From: Allacma fusca
Taxonomy: Eukaryota; Arthropoda; Collembola; Symphypleona; Sminthuridae
NCBI GenBank assembly: GCA_947179485.1
Contig: OX359245.1
Location: forward strand, 32,599,067 to 32,663,066
DNA: 64,000 nucleotides
Direction of reading: 5' to 3'
Shown: positions 24,800-36,609 of the stretch, piece by piece
Layout: every line of letters starts with the position of its first letter
Position numbering within the stretch: position 1 is the stretch's first letter
The notes under the pieces: model-generated
What the model was told of the DNA's origin: nothing
Databases searched by the model: none
The model's input: only the letters and a program-made list of their open reading frames with translations
Program-made: the position numbers and the translations under genes

Positions 24800-24915
24800 C
24801 AAGTTTCACTTCAACTTGAAATTCAAGTTTCACTTCAACTTGAAATTCAAGTTTCACTTCAACTTGAAATTCAAGTTTCACTTCAACTTGAAATTCAAGT
24901 TTCACTTCAAGCGTC
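24800..24915. repeat. 24-bp tandem array (about 5 units)
   Basis: Units of CACTTCAACTTGAAATTCAA followed by GTTT, nearly identical. They are the reverse complement of the array at 25790-26190, so the two arrays can pair within RepA copy 1. Confidence 0.92.
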
Positions 24916-25549
24916 ACTTCAAAAGTAACTTCAAGTACCACTTCAAATTCGTAGTCAAGATTGACTTAAAGCTTTAAATTCCAGTTTGACCTAAAACTTG
25001 AACTTAAAGTTTCACTTCAACCGTAACATAAACGTTAACTTCAACTTGAAATTTATATACCACTTCGAATTCATGGTCAAGTTTGGCTTAAAACTTGAAA
25101 TTGAACTGACGCTTCTACCTGAAATTTACCCAATGTCACTCACCACATCGAACTTGCCAAGCGCCACTGAAACTTGAAATTTGTGAAATGCATTTTGAGT
25201 TTGCCGTGGTTAATTTTTACATAAATTTATGTTGTGCCCGAATTTCAATTGTTCTTAAATATTTGAAGTTGCACCTGAACTTGAAATTTGCCAAGGGCTG
25301 TGAACTATAGCTTGGACTCAAAATAGTTATATCTTCAGAATGACGTTAGTAAACTAATAATTGAATTTGACAGGTTACAAGCGCTATGCATTCTTCATGT
25401 AAATTCACCAGATAACTATTTTGCATGTCCAAGTGAGACTAACCGAAAAAAAAGTACACGTTGTAGTGTTCCTTTAATATGTTTCAGGCGTCAAAAAGGT
25501 CGAGTGTCTTTGACCTATTCATACACTATAGGGCCTTCATTTTTAAAAT

Positions 25550-26190
25550 GCGTTGAAGTTTCAATTTCAAGTGACACTTGAATTTTAAGTTGAAGTGAAA
25601 CTTGAATTTCAAGCTGACGTGACACGTGAATTTAAATTTTAAGTGAAACTTGAATTTCAAGCTGACGTGACACGTAAATTTAAATTTTAAGTGAAACTTG
25701 AATTTCAAGCTGAAGTGAAACTTGAATTTCAAGCTGAGGTGGAACTTGAATTTCACGTTGAAGTGAATTTATATTTCCATTTGAAGTGAAACATGAATTT
25801 CAAGTTGAAGTGAAACTTGAATTTCAAGTTGAAGTGAAACTTGAATTTCAAGTTGAAGTGAAACTTGAATTTCAAGTTGAAGTGAACTTAAATTTATATT
25901 TGAAGTGAAACTTGAATTTTAATTTGAAGTGACACTTGAATTTCAAGTTGAATTGAAACTTGAATTTCAAATTGAATTGAAACTTGAATTTCAAGTTGAA
26001 TTGAAACTTGAATTTCAAGTTGAAGTGAAACTTGAATTTCAAGTTGAAGTGAAACTTGAATTTCAAGTTGAAGTGAAACTTGAATTTCAAGTTGAAGTGA
26101 ACTTAAATTTCAAGTTGAAGTGAAACTTGAATTTCAAGTTGAAGTGAAACTTGAATTTTAAGTTGAAGTGAAACTTGAATTTTAAGTTGG
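25550..26190. repeat. 24-bp tandem array (about 16 units) with a diverged leader
   Basis: Units ACTTGAATTTCAAGTTGAAG followed by TGAA. The part before about 25790 is more diverged and includes a longer unit with GCTGACGTGACACGT. The open frames on both strands (KFKFHFNL, LEFQVEVK) exist only because the 24-bp period keeps frames open. Confidence 0.93.
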
Positions 26191-27273
26191 AACTGTAAAA
26201 TTGTCAATGCTCCTTATGCATTTATTTTGTCAAGTGCTACTTGAACTTGACACTAATACAATCCTAAAACACCTTCATACCTTTGCTAGGTAGACAACAG
26301 CACTGGAGATAGATGTTGGAAACTACAACTTCGAATTAATTACGGACTGGGACATGAGACATAAGTTCAAAAGGAGTGCACTCAACTTAGTTACTTGACC
26401 CCTCAAACTTCTTGGGGAAATACAACATCATGTGATTTGATTGGTGCATTCCGATTGTTCCGTAAAACTTTAGTAGCTACAGTGTCTGTGGCTTTTGAAG
26501 TATCAAAGGAAAGTTTATTGAAAACAACCAACGTGGAAATTAAAGTTCAATACTTGAACTAGACTTGGAGCGAGGACTTGGACTCAAACCGAGATTTTAC
26601 CTATAAAGGTTTGACAGGTTTCTCTCGAAAATTTCGAGTCCCGGGAGTTCAACTTGTACGGATTGAAGTTAAAATCTAATTTTTTAAAATTTCCTTCAGC
26701 TGAAATCTTAAAAAATTTACCGAAACTTGAAACTTGATTTTCAAGGGAAATAGTATTGCTTGGATGTCGTAAGAAGATCGTCGGGACATGTGAAATAGTT
26801 TCCTTGTGAGACCAAGAGTCTGAAACTAAATTGAAAATCTTTCCATTTCTCAAACACAGTTACTTACCAATGTTTAATTTATTCGCTTTAATTCACCTGT
26901 GATTTGATTTGTGTTGCAGACATTCTTCTGAAAGATCGGAATAAACTAATTCTTTCGCATTAGATCACTTGAACGAGCTTAGAATTTATTAAATCAAACT
27001 TCATATTTAGGATTTTATTTAGAACATCGAGTTAAGGTAAATTGCTTTCGTAACTATTTCCAAGGCTTTGTTTTTTCACAAATGGACCAAAATTCATTCA
27101 AGTCAATGAAAACAGGTCGGATAAATTTCTTATTTGATGATGGTTTTAGTGGTTGGGTTTTTCCCTACTTCAAGCTGCACCTGAAAGTAGGAAATGTGAA
27201 AAAATAATTAAATGCTTACAATTGAAAGAAAAAAATAAATAGATTCCAAATGAATTTACGAACTTGAGTCTGA

Positions 27274-28363
27274 CTAAGGAGCTGAATTTTCAGACAGCAC
27301 GATGGACAGGAATGCTTTGGTTCCCGTAATCATTGACGCCTCGGCCTTGAGGTTTCCGAACTCCAACGTTAAGTTTAGATCTTTGGTCAAGTCCTTCGTC
27401 TTTAAATTCACACAAGAAGAGAAAATTCCAGAAAATTTAAGTGGAAGATCACAACAATTGAAAATCTCGATGGTTTGAGATTTAAATCTCGATTCGTACT
27501 TTAAAGCTCAGTGAAATTTGGCTTTGGCTTACCTCTTTCATAGCTTTTATCCTGTCTGTGAATTTCGACCAATCACGACTGTTAATATCGTAATACAGAT
27601 CTTCGTTCAAGGGAATGTTTGCAGGAGCGAAGCCAAGCACCAAGTCATTGCAGGCACTTGTTACGTAGTATTTGACTATAAAGCGCTTATCACGAATGCA
27701 ATAAGACAACAATCCGACTACCCAATCCCTGAAAACATTTGTAATTGAATTTGTTGAAATCCAATGACATTCGTTGAAGGAGATCCGAAATTTAATAATT
27801 ATTTATGATTTATTTGAATTTAAACTCAAACTGCGGAATGTAATATTTGTGACTACAGGCGTTTCCTTAAAATTATTTTCTCTCCTGAAAACCGTTTGCT
27901 AAATGATTTGGTCTCATTTAAAAAATACTGGAAAGATTTAACTAATGGTCAAAAGTGGCGTTGAGAATGAAACTTTACTTTAGTCCCAAGGATTTGCGGA
28001 TTTACGTGGAAAACAAATGAGTTCAAATATTTGTTCCAGTTTACTGGAATTATCCATTGTTTTTATAATAAAAGTGTTTTTAAATTAAATTCATTATTTC
28101 TTCAACTATTTACAATTTAGTTTTTCACTTGGTTAGTTTATTTTAAATGTTGCAAATATTTCTGTTTACGTCCAATTTTTGGTTTCGTTCATTCCCACAA
28201 ATCTGTGATTTACGAAAGTTAAATTTCACTTACGAATCTCCTTCGAACCCGAAGCTCCTTGTGGTGTTCGGGGGAATTTCTGCCGGCATTTCGCAATACT
28301 CACGCATAGTGGAATCAAACAAGTACTTATAGGGATCCGTGAGCTGGACAGAAGTTTTATTTG
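27274..28363 (-). CDS. Actinoporin-like protein, last three exons (5' end not found)
   Basis: Exons on the minus strand are 28234-28363, 27533-27728 and 27274-27399, with GT-AG junctions and matching phases. They give about 149 residues ending in TAG. The order of features fits the sea-anemone cytolysin (actinoporin) fold family: EIPPNTTRSFGF, then WVVGLLSYCIRD, then EDLYYDI and finally an LKAEASMITGTKAFLSIVLS strand pair; EDLYY and the last strands are the best matches to my memory of the family. Family members bind sphingomyelin-containing membranes and oligomerise through an N-terminal helix; that helix would lie in a missing upstream exon, because family proteins are about 175 residues. 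Upstream DNA (28.5-31.9 kb) is filled by RepA copies 2 and 3, so the first exon may be far away or lost. Function in this organism is inference. Confidence 0.62.
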
Positions 28364-28562
28364 CTGTGAGTTTCAAACAAAAATGGTTTTAAAAACTAAA
28401 TCGATGATGCTGTGATTTTGGAAACTAAATAAAAATACGAAAATTTTGTCTCTTCGTAATTCAAAGAAGTGGCGAAGGTGAAAAGAATTCAATTTCCCAA
28501 TTGGTTTTTCAGCACTTTTCAATTTAATTAGTTAAGAAAGTCACTCCGTAGTGATTAAAGTT

Positions 28563-29438
28563 TCTCGAAGGGACAGGAATATACTCACAAGGAAACTATT
28601 TCACATGTCTATTCTGGATTAAATGGAAACAAATCCCATTCTGTTGTATTTCTTTAACAAGATTGAGGGGTCATGTAACCAGCTTGAATGCACTACGTTT
28701 GAGTTCAAGTTCCAAGTCCCACTCCGTAATGAACTTGAAGTTGTAGTTTCTAACATCTATTTAGAACTTCACAATTATCAATTGTCACTTCAACTTGAAA
28801 TACAAGGTTCACTTCAATTCGAAATTCTGGTACCACTGCAACATGATAGTCAAGTTTGACTTGAAATTGAAGTGCAACTTCAACTTGATTTTAAACTGTC
28901 ATCTTAACTTCATAGTTGTTAATTGTCGCTTCGACTTGAAACTTCGCAAGTGACGCTTGTACATTAATTTCTTCAAGTTTAACTTGAAATTGAAATGTTT
29001 AAAGGTGCACTTCAATTTCTAACTTAAAGTGAGTACCACCAAGTACTACTTAGCACACATCAAGCTCAAAAAGCATTTCACAAAGCTCAATTTTCACTGG
29101 CACCTCACAAATTCAAAGCTCAAGTTTTAAGTCTAAATATCAGTTGACTTTCAAGTTTCATTGGAACAAGACTTATCAAGTGCTACTTGAACTTGACATT
29201 GCTGTAATTTGATGTAATAACACAGATTCATGTCTCTAGGGGAGGGAGAGAGCAGTAGATTTTTGAACTTCATCATGGAGTGGGACTCAGGGTTTGAGTT
29301 TAAAACGAGTGTATTCAAGTTAGTTACTTGACCTCTCAAACTCCTTGGGGAAATACAAGAGCATGAGATTTATTTCAATTTAATCCGGAGTGGACATGTG
29401 AAATAGTTTCCTTGTGAGTACATTCCGATTCTATTCGG
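28563..29438. repeat. RepA copy 2: short inverted-repeat unit
   Basis: The left arm begins GGGACAGGAATATACTCACA at 28570. The right arm ends GTGAAATAGTTTCCTTGTGA and then GTACATTCCG near 29438. Inner arms carry GTTTGAGTTCAAG and its inverse. There is no 24-bp array and no flanking left or right segment, so this is a shorter variant. Confidence 0.75.
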
Positions 29439-29459
29439 AAATTTGTGCAGCAACCGAAT

Positions 29460-31860
29460 GCCTCACATCTGAATCACATGCTGTTGTATATCCACAAAAT
29501 GTCTGAGGAGTTAAGTAACTGACTTTAATGCACTCCTTTTGAACTCAAGTCTCCAATCCCAAGTCCCACTCACAATCAGCAATGAAGTTGAAGTTGTAGT
29601 TTCTATTATGTAACTCCACTGCCCTTGTCCTCCTTCCAGAGGTATTAAGGGGTACTAGAATTGCTTAAGTGTCAAATACAAATGGCACTTGATAAAATTA
29701 TGCTTAAGTAGCACGAGACAGTTTTGAAGTTCAAGTGACACTTAACATCTACACTTAAAGATTAAAGTGAAGTTTTAATCCAAAGGTAGTTAACAATTAC
29801 CGAATCTTGAACCTTGTGATGCTATACTTGAATTTAAAAGTCAAATGCCGCTAAAACTTGAATGTCAAGTGACACTTCAACTTCACATTTATGAGATGTC
29901 ACCTGACCTGATCAAGTTCGAGTGGTATTTGATAATTTATTGTTTACGTATCACGTGACAATTTTGAAGTACAAGTGGCTTTTGTGAAGTTTCAAGTGAT
30001 ATTTGAATCCCAAGGTTGTGAACAATTGCCTAATCTTCAATCTTGTGAAGTGCTAGTTGAATTTAGTCAAATGCCAACAAAGCAAAACTTGAAAGCCAAG
30101 TGACACTTTAGTTTGAAACCTGTTAAACATCAGTTGAACTTCAAATTTGTGAGGTACCACTGGAACTTGGAATTTGTAAAATGCTTATTGAGCTTGATAT
30201 GCGCTAAGAGCAACTTATGATATGCAATTTTGGCCGAATCTGATTTGGTCTTAATTATTTGGAGTGCCACTTGAATTTGAAAGTCAAATGTCACAAAATT
30301 TTCATGATGTCAACTATAGCTTCAGCTGAAGCTAATAATTTCTTGACAGTGAAATTAGTATACAGATAATTACATTTCACGTGTTGCAATAATTGTTACG
30401 CCAGCATGATTTGAATTCACAAGGGAACTGTTTTGCATGTCAAAGGGAACTAAAATGAAACACGCAACATGTTGTAATACTCCCTTAAGATGTTTCAGGA
30501 GTGAACTAGCTCGAGTGCATTAATCCACTAAAGGAATTTTGAATTAATTTTGAAATGCATTGAAGTTTCGATTTGAAGTGTTGCTTGCCAGGTTAAATGC
30601 TCACGTGGTACTTGTAAAGTTTCAGGTTAAGTTAGAAATTGAAGTGCTCCTTCCTTGAAGTTTTAGTTTTAATTGACACTTGACAATATTAATGCCCAAG
30701 AGTTGTTTGACAATTTTCGAGTTGAAGTGTCACTTTTCAACTACAAACTTGAGATTGAACTTGACAATCAAGTTGAAGTGACACTTCAAGATGAAGTTCA
30801 AGTCAAACTTGACTATCAAGTTGTAGTGTTACTAGAATTTCAAGTTTAAGTGAAACTTGAATTTCAAGTTGAAATGAAACTTGAATTTCAAGTTGAAATG
30901 AAACTTGAATTTCAAGTTGAAATGAAACTTGAATTTCAAGTTGAAATGAAACTTGAATTTCAAGTTGAAATGAAACTTGAATTTCAAGTTGAAGTGGCAC
31001 TTGGCAAGTTCGAAGATACGGTTATTGTTCAGTACATTTGGATTCAAACGTCGCCTAAAACTGTCAAGTGACACTTCAACTTCAAAATTGTCACGTGCTA
31101 ATTAAGTATTAATTTTTTCAAGTGCTACTTGAACTTGACACTCATGCAATGCTTAGAAAGCTTCATGGCTCTGGAAGGTGGGCAATGGCATTAGAGTTAA
31201 ATGTTAAAAACTACAACTTCAACTTCATTATGAAGTGAGACTTGTGATTTGAGTTCAAAAGGAGTGCATTCAAGTGAGTTATTTGACGCCTCAAACATTT
31301 TGAGGAAATACAAAAGCATGTGATTTGTTTCAGTTTATTGCGGAGTAGACACGTGAAATAGTTTCCTTGTGAGTACATTTCTGTCCTTTCTAGGAATTCT
31401 AATAGCTACGTTGTGAGTGGCTGGCGTTGTTTAGCTGAAAAATGAAGTAACGTGATTACGAAAGGAAAATTGATCAAAAAGAGAACTAAACAGGATTTTC
31501 AATTTCAAAACTAGAACTTGACTTGGAACTAAGACTTAAACACTGTTGCTGAAGCCGAGGTTTTACTTGCAGTAGAGGCTTGATGGGATTCCATGGAAAG
31601 TGTTTTGTTTCGGGAGTTCAACTTGGGCAGATTGAATTTAAAATTCAAGTTTCGTTACTCCCTTGAGCTCAAATCATTAAAAAATTAACCAAAACTTCGT
31701 ACTTCATTTGCACAACAAACAATGTCGTTTGGGTGTCTTTAAAAAATTGGTGGGACATGCTAAGAAGTTTCCTTTTGAGACTAACAGTCTGGATTTAAAT
31801 CAACGACAGCTTTCCCTTTTAATGTAAATTGTCAAATGTGCTTTCATGTTAAATCCCATA
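29460..31860. repeat. RepA copy 3: inverted-repeat unit with right segment
   Basis: It starts within the left arm (ACATGCTGTTGTATATCCAC) directly after copy 2 and ends with the shared right segment (about 31380-31860: TTCGTTACTCCCTTGAGCTC, AAAATTGGTGGGACATG). It carries the array at 30840-30990. Confidence 0.75.
30840..30990. repeat. 24-bp tandem array (about 6 units)
   Basis: Near-identical units ACTTGAATTTCAAGTTGAAA followed by TGAA. Same period as the array at 25790-26190, with a TGAAATG rather than TGAAGTG variant shared by all units. Confidence 0.95.
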
Positions 31861-31959
31861 TTATTTTATTATATATTGCTAAGCGTAGGTGGGAAATGGA
31901 AGTTTTATCTCATCACAGCTGTGGCCAAAATAGACAAATTGAAAGTCCAGAAAACAGTG

Positions 31960-32120
31960 GTGACAAATATTGACCAATCAGTGGCTACGACAATAATGTT
32001 AACCAATGTGCGTCTATCTAAGTTAATAGAAACCAGTTGAGATGAAATTGGACCAATCTGAGGTCAGGAGATTAGTTGCGACGAATATTAGCCAATAGCA
32101 TGCACAGAAACCAATGGCGA
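31960..32120. repeat. Cluster of five CCAAT boxes in a degenerate tandem repeat
   Basis: CCAAT occurs at 31974, 32003, 32053, 32092 and 32111. Two of the units share the longer context GYGACRAATATTRRCCAAT, pointing to old tandem duplication. It may be promoter-like or simply a decayed repeat. No gene starts convincingly beside it. Confidence 0.5.
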
Positions 32121-32156
32121 CCACTAGAGATTAGTATTTGAGGCTGTGAACCACTA

Positions 32157-32275
32157 CAGTCAACTCTGGCTATAAGGGACGCTCAAGGAACTGACAAGAT
32201 TTGTCCATTGCCTTAAGCATTAAGTAAATTGGGAAACGGGATATTAAATCCCTTATATTGGAAATTCGTTGTCAT
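32157..32275. mobile_element. Truncated pogo/mariner-like MITE
   Basis: It begins TA-CAGTCAACTCTGGCTATAAG and continues like the element at 33031-33208, but the right inverted repeat is missing. Confidence 0.7.
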
Positions 32276-32766
32276 TTTAAAGTGTAAATATAGTTCAAAA
32301 TTTAGTGAATACCTCAATTAATTTTTCCAAAAAGAACCTGGGTTTACCCCATTTTTATTTTTCCTTTTTTCAAATAAATTGTATAATTTTTTCGAGAAAA
32401 TTCTCCATTAGAAAGGACCTTCAGAATTCCTTAACTAGAAATCTACAATGGGCTAGGGGTATTCAAATGTTTTCTGGTAATGTTTTAAAATATTATGTTT
32501 AAGATTTTTATCATACTCACATTTTCCTGACCAACTACAAAACCGGAACGTAAAGAAATCCGTGGAAGTTTGCAAATGACATCGACTCATATCATTCAAT
32601 GCTCTGTTGGGACAGTCATGAAGGGTCATACAAATATTCAAAAACTACTTGCTGCTACTTGATGCAAACTAGTGCCCCGCATGGGTACAAAAATGTTGCA
32701 CATGGACCTAAACCTGTACCTGAATCATGGGTACATGGATTTTTTGAACCCATACCCGTACCTGTA

Positions 32767-33580
32767 CAGTTCACTCTCGCTATAAGAGGCCTCCGTATAA
32801 GAGCATGTTCAATATAAGAGCACTCGCAGGTCCTCCCTATAGGATTGCTGGGCTGTAAATGTTCCCTATAAGAGCACCGCTTATAAGAGCATTTTCGATG
32901 TAAGAGCTTCCATTTTACATCCTCTAAGCACTATGCTCATGGTAAACAAGATCCATTATAAGAGCAGACAGAAACGTTTATGAAACGTTTGCAGGAAAAT
33001 CTCACGAACGCGAATGCGCACAATGTACTACAGTCAACTCTCGCTATAAGGGATGCTCAAGGGACCGGCAAAATCTGTCCCTTATAAACACTAATCCCTT
33101 ATAAGAATAGTGTTATACATTGTTTAAATAGGAATCGGGACTGTAAATCCTGATCCCTTATATCGAGAAATCCCTTATAAGGGTATCCCTTATAGCGAGA
33201 GTTGACTGTAAAGTTGATGACGAGGGAACACAGTGCATATACCCATCACAAATAGGTACAATTTATCCTGGCTAATTTGCCAGGATGCATATGAACCTGA
33301 ATTACTGGATTCTCTGGATATAACTGAAAATATTGTAGTCAAATCCCTTGCAATGAATTTTTGGCAGGCTCACATTACTGATTATTTCCTAGTAAACAAA
33401 CAATAATTGAATAATTTATTTAATGTCTTATTTAGCCCATTTCTTAATAATGTAGATTTATGTAATGTATAATCAGTATTTTAATGTATGTAGATATATG
33501 TATGTTCTCTATAGGAGCATACCGTTATAAGAGCGCTTTTGGCATGCTTTTATCGGTGCTCTTATAGCGAGAGTGCACTG
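32767..33580. mobile_element. Pogo/mariner-like non-autonomous element, nested
   Basis: Inverted ends CAGTTCACTCTCGCTATAAG and CTTATAGCGAGAGTGCACTG, flanked by TA (32765-32766, 33581-33582). Internal words TATAAGAGC repeat on both strands. It lies inside the hAT element 32670-34382 and itself contains 33031-33208. Confidence 0.93.
33031..33208. mobile_element. 178-bp pogo/mariner-like MITE, third nesting level
   Basis: Ends CAGTCAACTCTCGCTATAAG and CTTATAGCGAGAGTTGACTG, flanked by TA. Clean inverted repeats and tiny size make it a typical MITE of the pogo/Tigger type. Confidence 0.95.
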
Positions 33581-34390
33581 TACCTGAATACCTGGGTTCA
33601 ATTTTCCTGAACCTGTACCTGTACTCAAACTAAATCAGGAGTACCTGTACCTGAAAAGTACCTGAACCCAAAAAGTACATAAAAACGTACCTGTACCCGG
33701 GTATATATTAAAAGTACCTGAACCTACCCGGGTATTTTCGATTGTACTAATTTAAAGGATTTCCAAAGTAACATCACGAATTTTTTCTTTAAAAAACACT
33801 TTTTTTATTCAAACTATACATTTTAATTTCTGTCAATCTTTGAGAAAAAAATATTTCCTGATCGTATCTCAACTCAGTGACCAGAGTTTATGCATCAGAA
33901 AATTTGGGCCAAATGAGAAGGCTCGTAAAACAATTTCTCGCTATTCGAGCTAATGCTGGGTAAATTACCTCGTCATCGTATATGGTGGAATTAATTTGCA
34001 TGACTGATCTCATACATATGAATTTTAATTTAACATATTTCAAGGTCCAAAATTTTGAATTGTTTTAAACTCAACAACACCTTTGGATGTGTTACTTGGA
34101 AATAATTATTAACTAAAAAGTACCTGAATGTTCAGGTATTTTACATTCAGGATCAGATGTTTACCCAAAGTGTACCTGTACCTGATGGGTTTATACCCAA
34201 AAGATTGGTTTTTGTACCTGTGCCCGTACCCATACCTAAACCTGAATTTTTAGATATCTCACGACTGAACCTAAACCTGTACCCAAACCGGATGGGTACA
34301 AAAGGTTTGTACCTGATATGTAACTGTACCTGAACCTGTACCCAAATACACGGGTAAAACCTGTACCCATGAGGGGCACTAAATGCAAAC

Positions 34391-36609
34391 TTCATGATGG
34401 CTCCTAGCATCCTGAACTTTAATGAGGGTTTGGAAATAGTGCTTAAGTACTAGTAGCTCTCAATATATCATTTCGATGTTAATTTTGTAGCCCGTGAGGT
34501 TTCTCGTAAGCAAGACATATTCAGAGAATGTGAATTCTAAATTCAATAGCTATTTCTCAAAACGTAGACCTATTACGTTATTCATTTTCTTGATTTTATT
34601 ACCTCTTAAATTTATTGTGTATCTGAACAAACGGGCTCAAAAAAACTAGTTGCAAGTACGAACTACTTCATCTGGTAAGAATACTAAAGTTAAAATTTGA
34701 AAAAGTGTCTGCGATTTTCTTTTTAAAAGCTGAATTTAATATTTCGTAACCTCACGTTTTTCTTACAGTACAAGGAATTAAACTATTCGTTTAGCGAATA
34801 AAAGATTTTTAAAAGATTTTTTTTTATAATTTCGAGTAATACCGTGTACATTTAAATGTAATGTAAAACAGTTAAGATCCATTTGAAACTTAGGTATGGG
34901 GTTCAACGGGACGATATCTCTAAAGAGATGTAGAAGAACTAAATAGATTTCAGCATCAAAAGTTGAAATTTGCGGGCTCGCTATTGAATCATATAATAGT
35001 TATTTTCTGAAATTCATTTCATTTTTTGATTTTCTTGAAATCCTTTCCCCCATTTCCAGAAATGTGGTTTTAAAACTAACATTAAAAGACGTAAAAGATC
35101 AGAGCTTTTGTATTAAATATAATTTTTACTTGTACTTATTTTGATCAACATCTAACAGCAAACCTTCCTATCGGGGGAGGTGACGCCAGGGTTGTAAAAA
35201 TGAAAATGACCTAGGTTCTATGCCTAGCTAGGTAAAATTTCCAAAAATCCCTTTTAAATGCCATATTTTTAAAAGGTCATGCCATTTGGACATTTTGTGC
35301 ACGAATATTTAAATTATCATTAGTTCATTGTACCTATTTAAAACATTGCGTTGACATTTTTTGAATTCATTGTTGACGTGCTGATTACCTGCTCATTTTT
35401 CAAAAGATCAAAAATTAACATAAAGACATTGCTTTTGAATTAAGAACGCAGACTCTGGATATTTTATGTGAAGCATCGATTACAATTTTTTAAATCCTAA
35501 ACAAAAATCATAAAAAATTATAATTTGTAGTAAATTTTGTCAGCTAAAAATTCAATACCAAAGTAATCACTGAACAGTGTTTCTACGATGCACTTTGGGG
35601 AAGCATCATCCTTAAATTTCAGTCCAGAATAGACGTTTGGTGAAGTAATCTATTTGATATTTAAATACCAATAATGTTTGACAAAATTTAGGGTAACTGT
35701 TATTGTTTTAAATGAAAATTTGATACGAAAACCAACTTAAAAAATTACACCTTTACTCCATCATTTTGACTGCCCTGAGCTTGTTTAGTACATATGCTTC
35801 AATTCGTGTATGTATTTGGTATTAGCATGCATGCACATACCTATTTCTAGGGACCGGATGTTTGTGGGGAAACTGGAAGATTCGTCCCAAGGAAAATAAA
35901 ATCGGGTGGGGATTTTAAGCATTTTCAGCACGGGTGTTTGAACCTCCCGGGAGGTTCCGAGGAGCTCCCCCCGACAGACATCAGATTCAGCATGGAAAAT
36001 GAAAGATTTCATTCAGCGAAATTTACAAACATCTGACACCTACATACTCCCTGGACGTAATCCATAATTATCAACAATGGTTGGGGTTGTTTGTAATCTC
36101 CTAAATTAGGAGTTAATAGTAACAATTGACACATCAAATTAGTTACTAAACTCAAGTCGGAACATTATTAAATTATATTTTAATTTTCTAAAATTTGTCT
36201 ATTGTAAGGGCGCCCTAAATATGTCCACTTGAAAAGTACATTGCGGAGTGAAATTTTGCCTAATTTGGTTTGCTAAAATTACCCTATATGATCAATGTGT
36301 AAACACGTTTTTCTGTTCCGGACAATATGTGCACTGATTACAATCACACGTATTATTTTAATCTATGGAAAATCGTTTTCCGTACACACTACTTTTAAGC
36401 GTTCACAATGTTAATCATTGTCGCCCCCAAAACTGCCGTATTTCGTGTAAGCTATTTACTCATTTTTTACACTACGCAAAGTATTAGAATCATAATTTCA
36501 TGAAGCTGTGAAGGTTTAATTCAACATAACTACAGTGTGGAAATAAACATACATGTTGTCTTACAATTTGTACGAATTTTAAATCAACAAGTCCAAAAAT
36601 GCCACTTAC
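34391..36609. other. Intergenic, nothing firm
   Basis: About 2.2 kb without a supported gene. At 35188 CAGGGTTGTAAAAATG looks like a hAT-type end, with palindromic CTAGGTTCTATGCCTAGCTA just inside, but no partner end was found. Confidence 0.4.

Larger units (their letters stand above)
23990..27100. repeat. RepA copy 1: large CAAGT-rich inverted-repeat unit
   Basis: It has a left segment (23990-24265; also seen at 46390-46640 and 61800-62000), an inverted-repeat core (24266-26480) and a right segment (26480-27100; also at 31380-31860, 52680-53110 and 63110-64000). The core arms match in inverse: ACTCACAAGGAAACTATTTCA and CAAGAAGTTTGAGGGG on the left, CCCCTCAAACTTCTTGGGG on the right. The core is made of ACTTGAA/TTCAAGT words. 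The unit lies directly 3' of the actinoporin-like gene. No transposase or LTR structure is seen. Confidence 0.8.
32670..34382. mobile_element. Non-autonomous hAT element rich in GGGTAC words
   Basis: Ends TAGTGCCCCGCATGGGTAC and GTACCCATGAGGGGCACTA. The duplication ATGCAAAC lies at 32662-32669 and 34383-34390. Subterminal words are TACCTGTACC/GGGTACAGGT. It is related by its ends to the element at 13192-14505. It contains the pogo-like element 32767-33580. Confidence 0.9.

Noticed and set aside
25526-26123. Open frames with KFKFHFNL and LEFQVEVK repeats on both strands (also 30803-31074)
   Set aside because: The 24-bp tandem unit is a multiple of three and lacks stops in several frames; overlapping frames on both strands show these are array artefacts, not genes.
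30840-30990. CRISPR-like regular repeats (also 62345-62530)
   Set aside because: Units are directly adjacent with no unique spacers, and the setting is a eukaryotic repeat.
23990-31860. RepA as an LTR element or virus-like element
   Set aside because: Ends are inverted, not direct, repeats; no capsid, polymerase, integrase or envelope frame is present in any copy.
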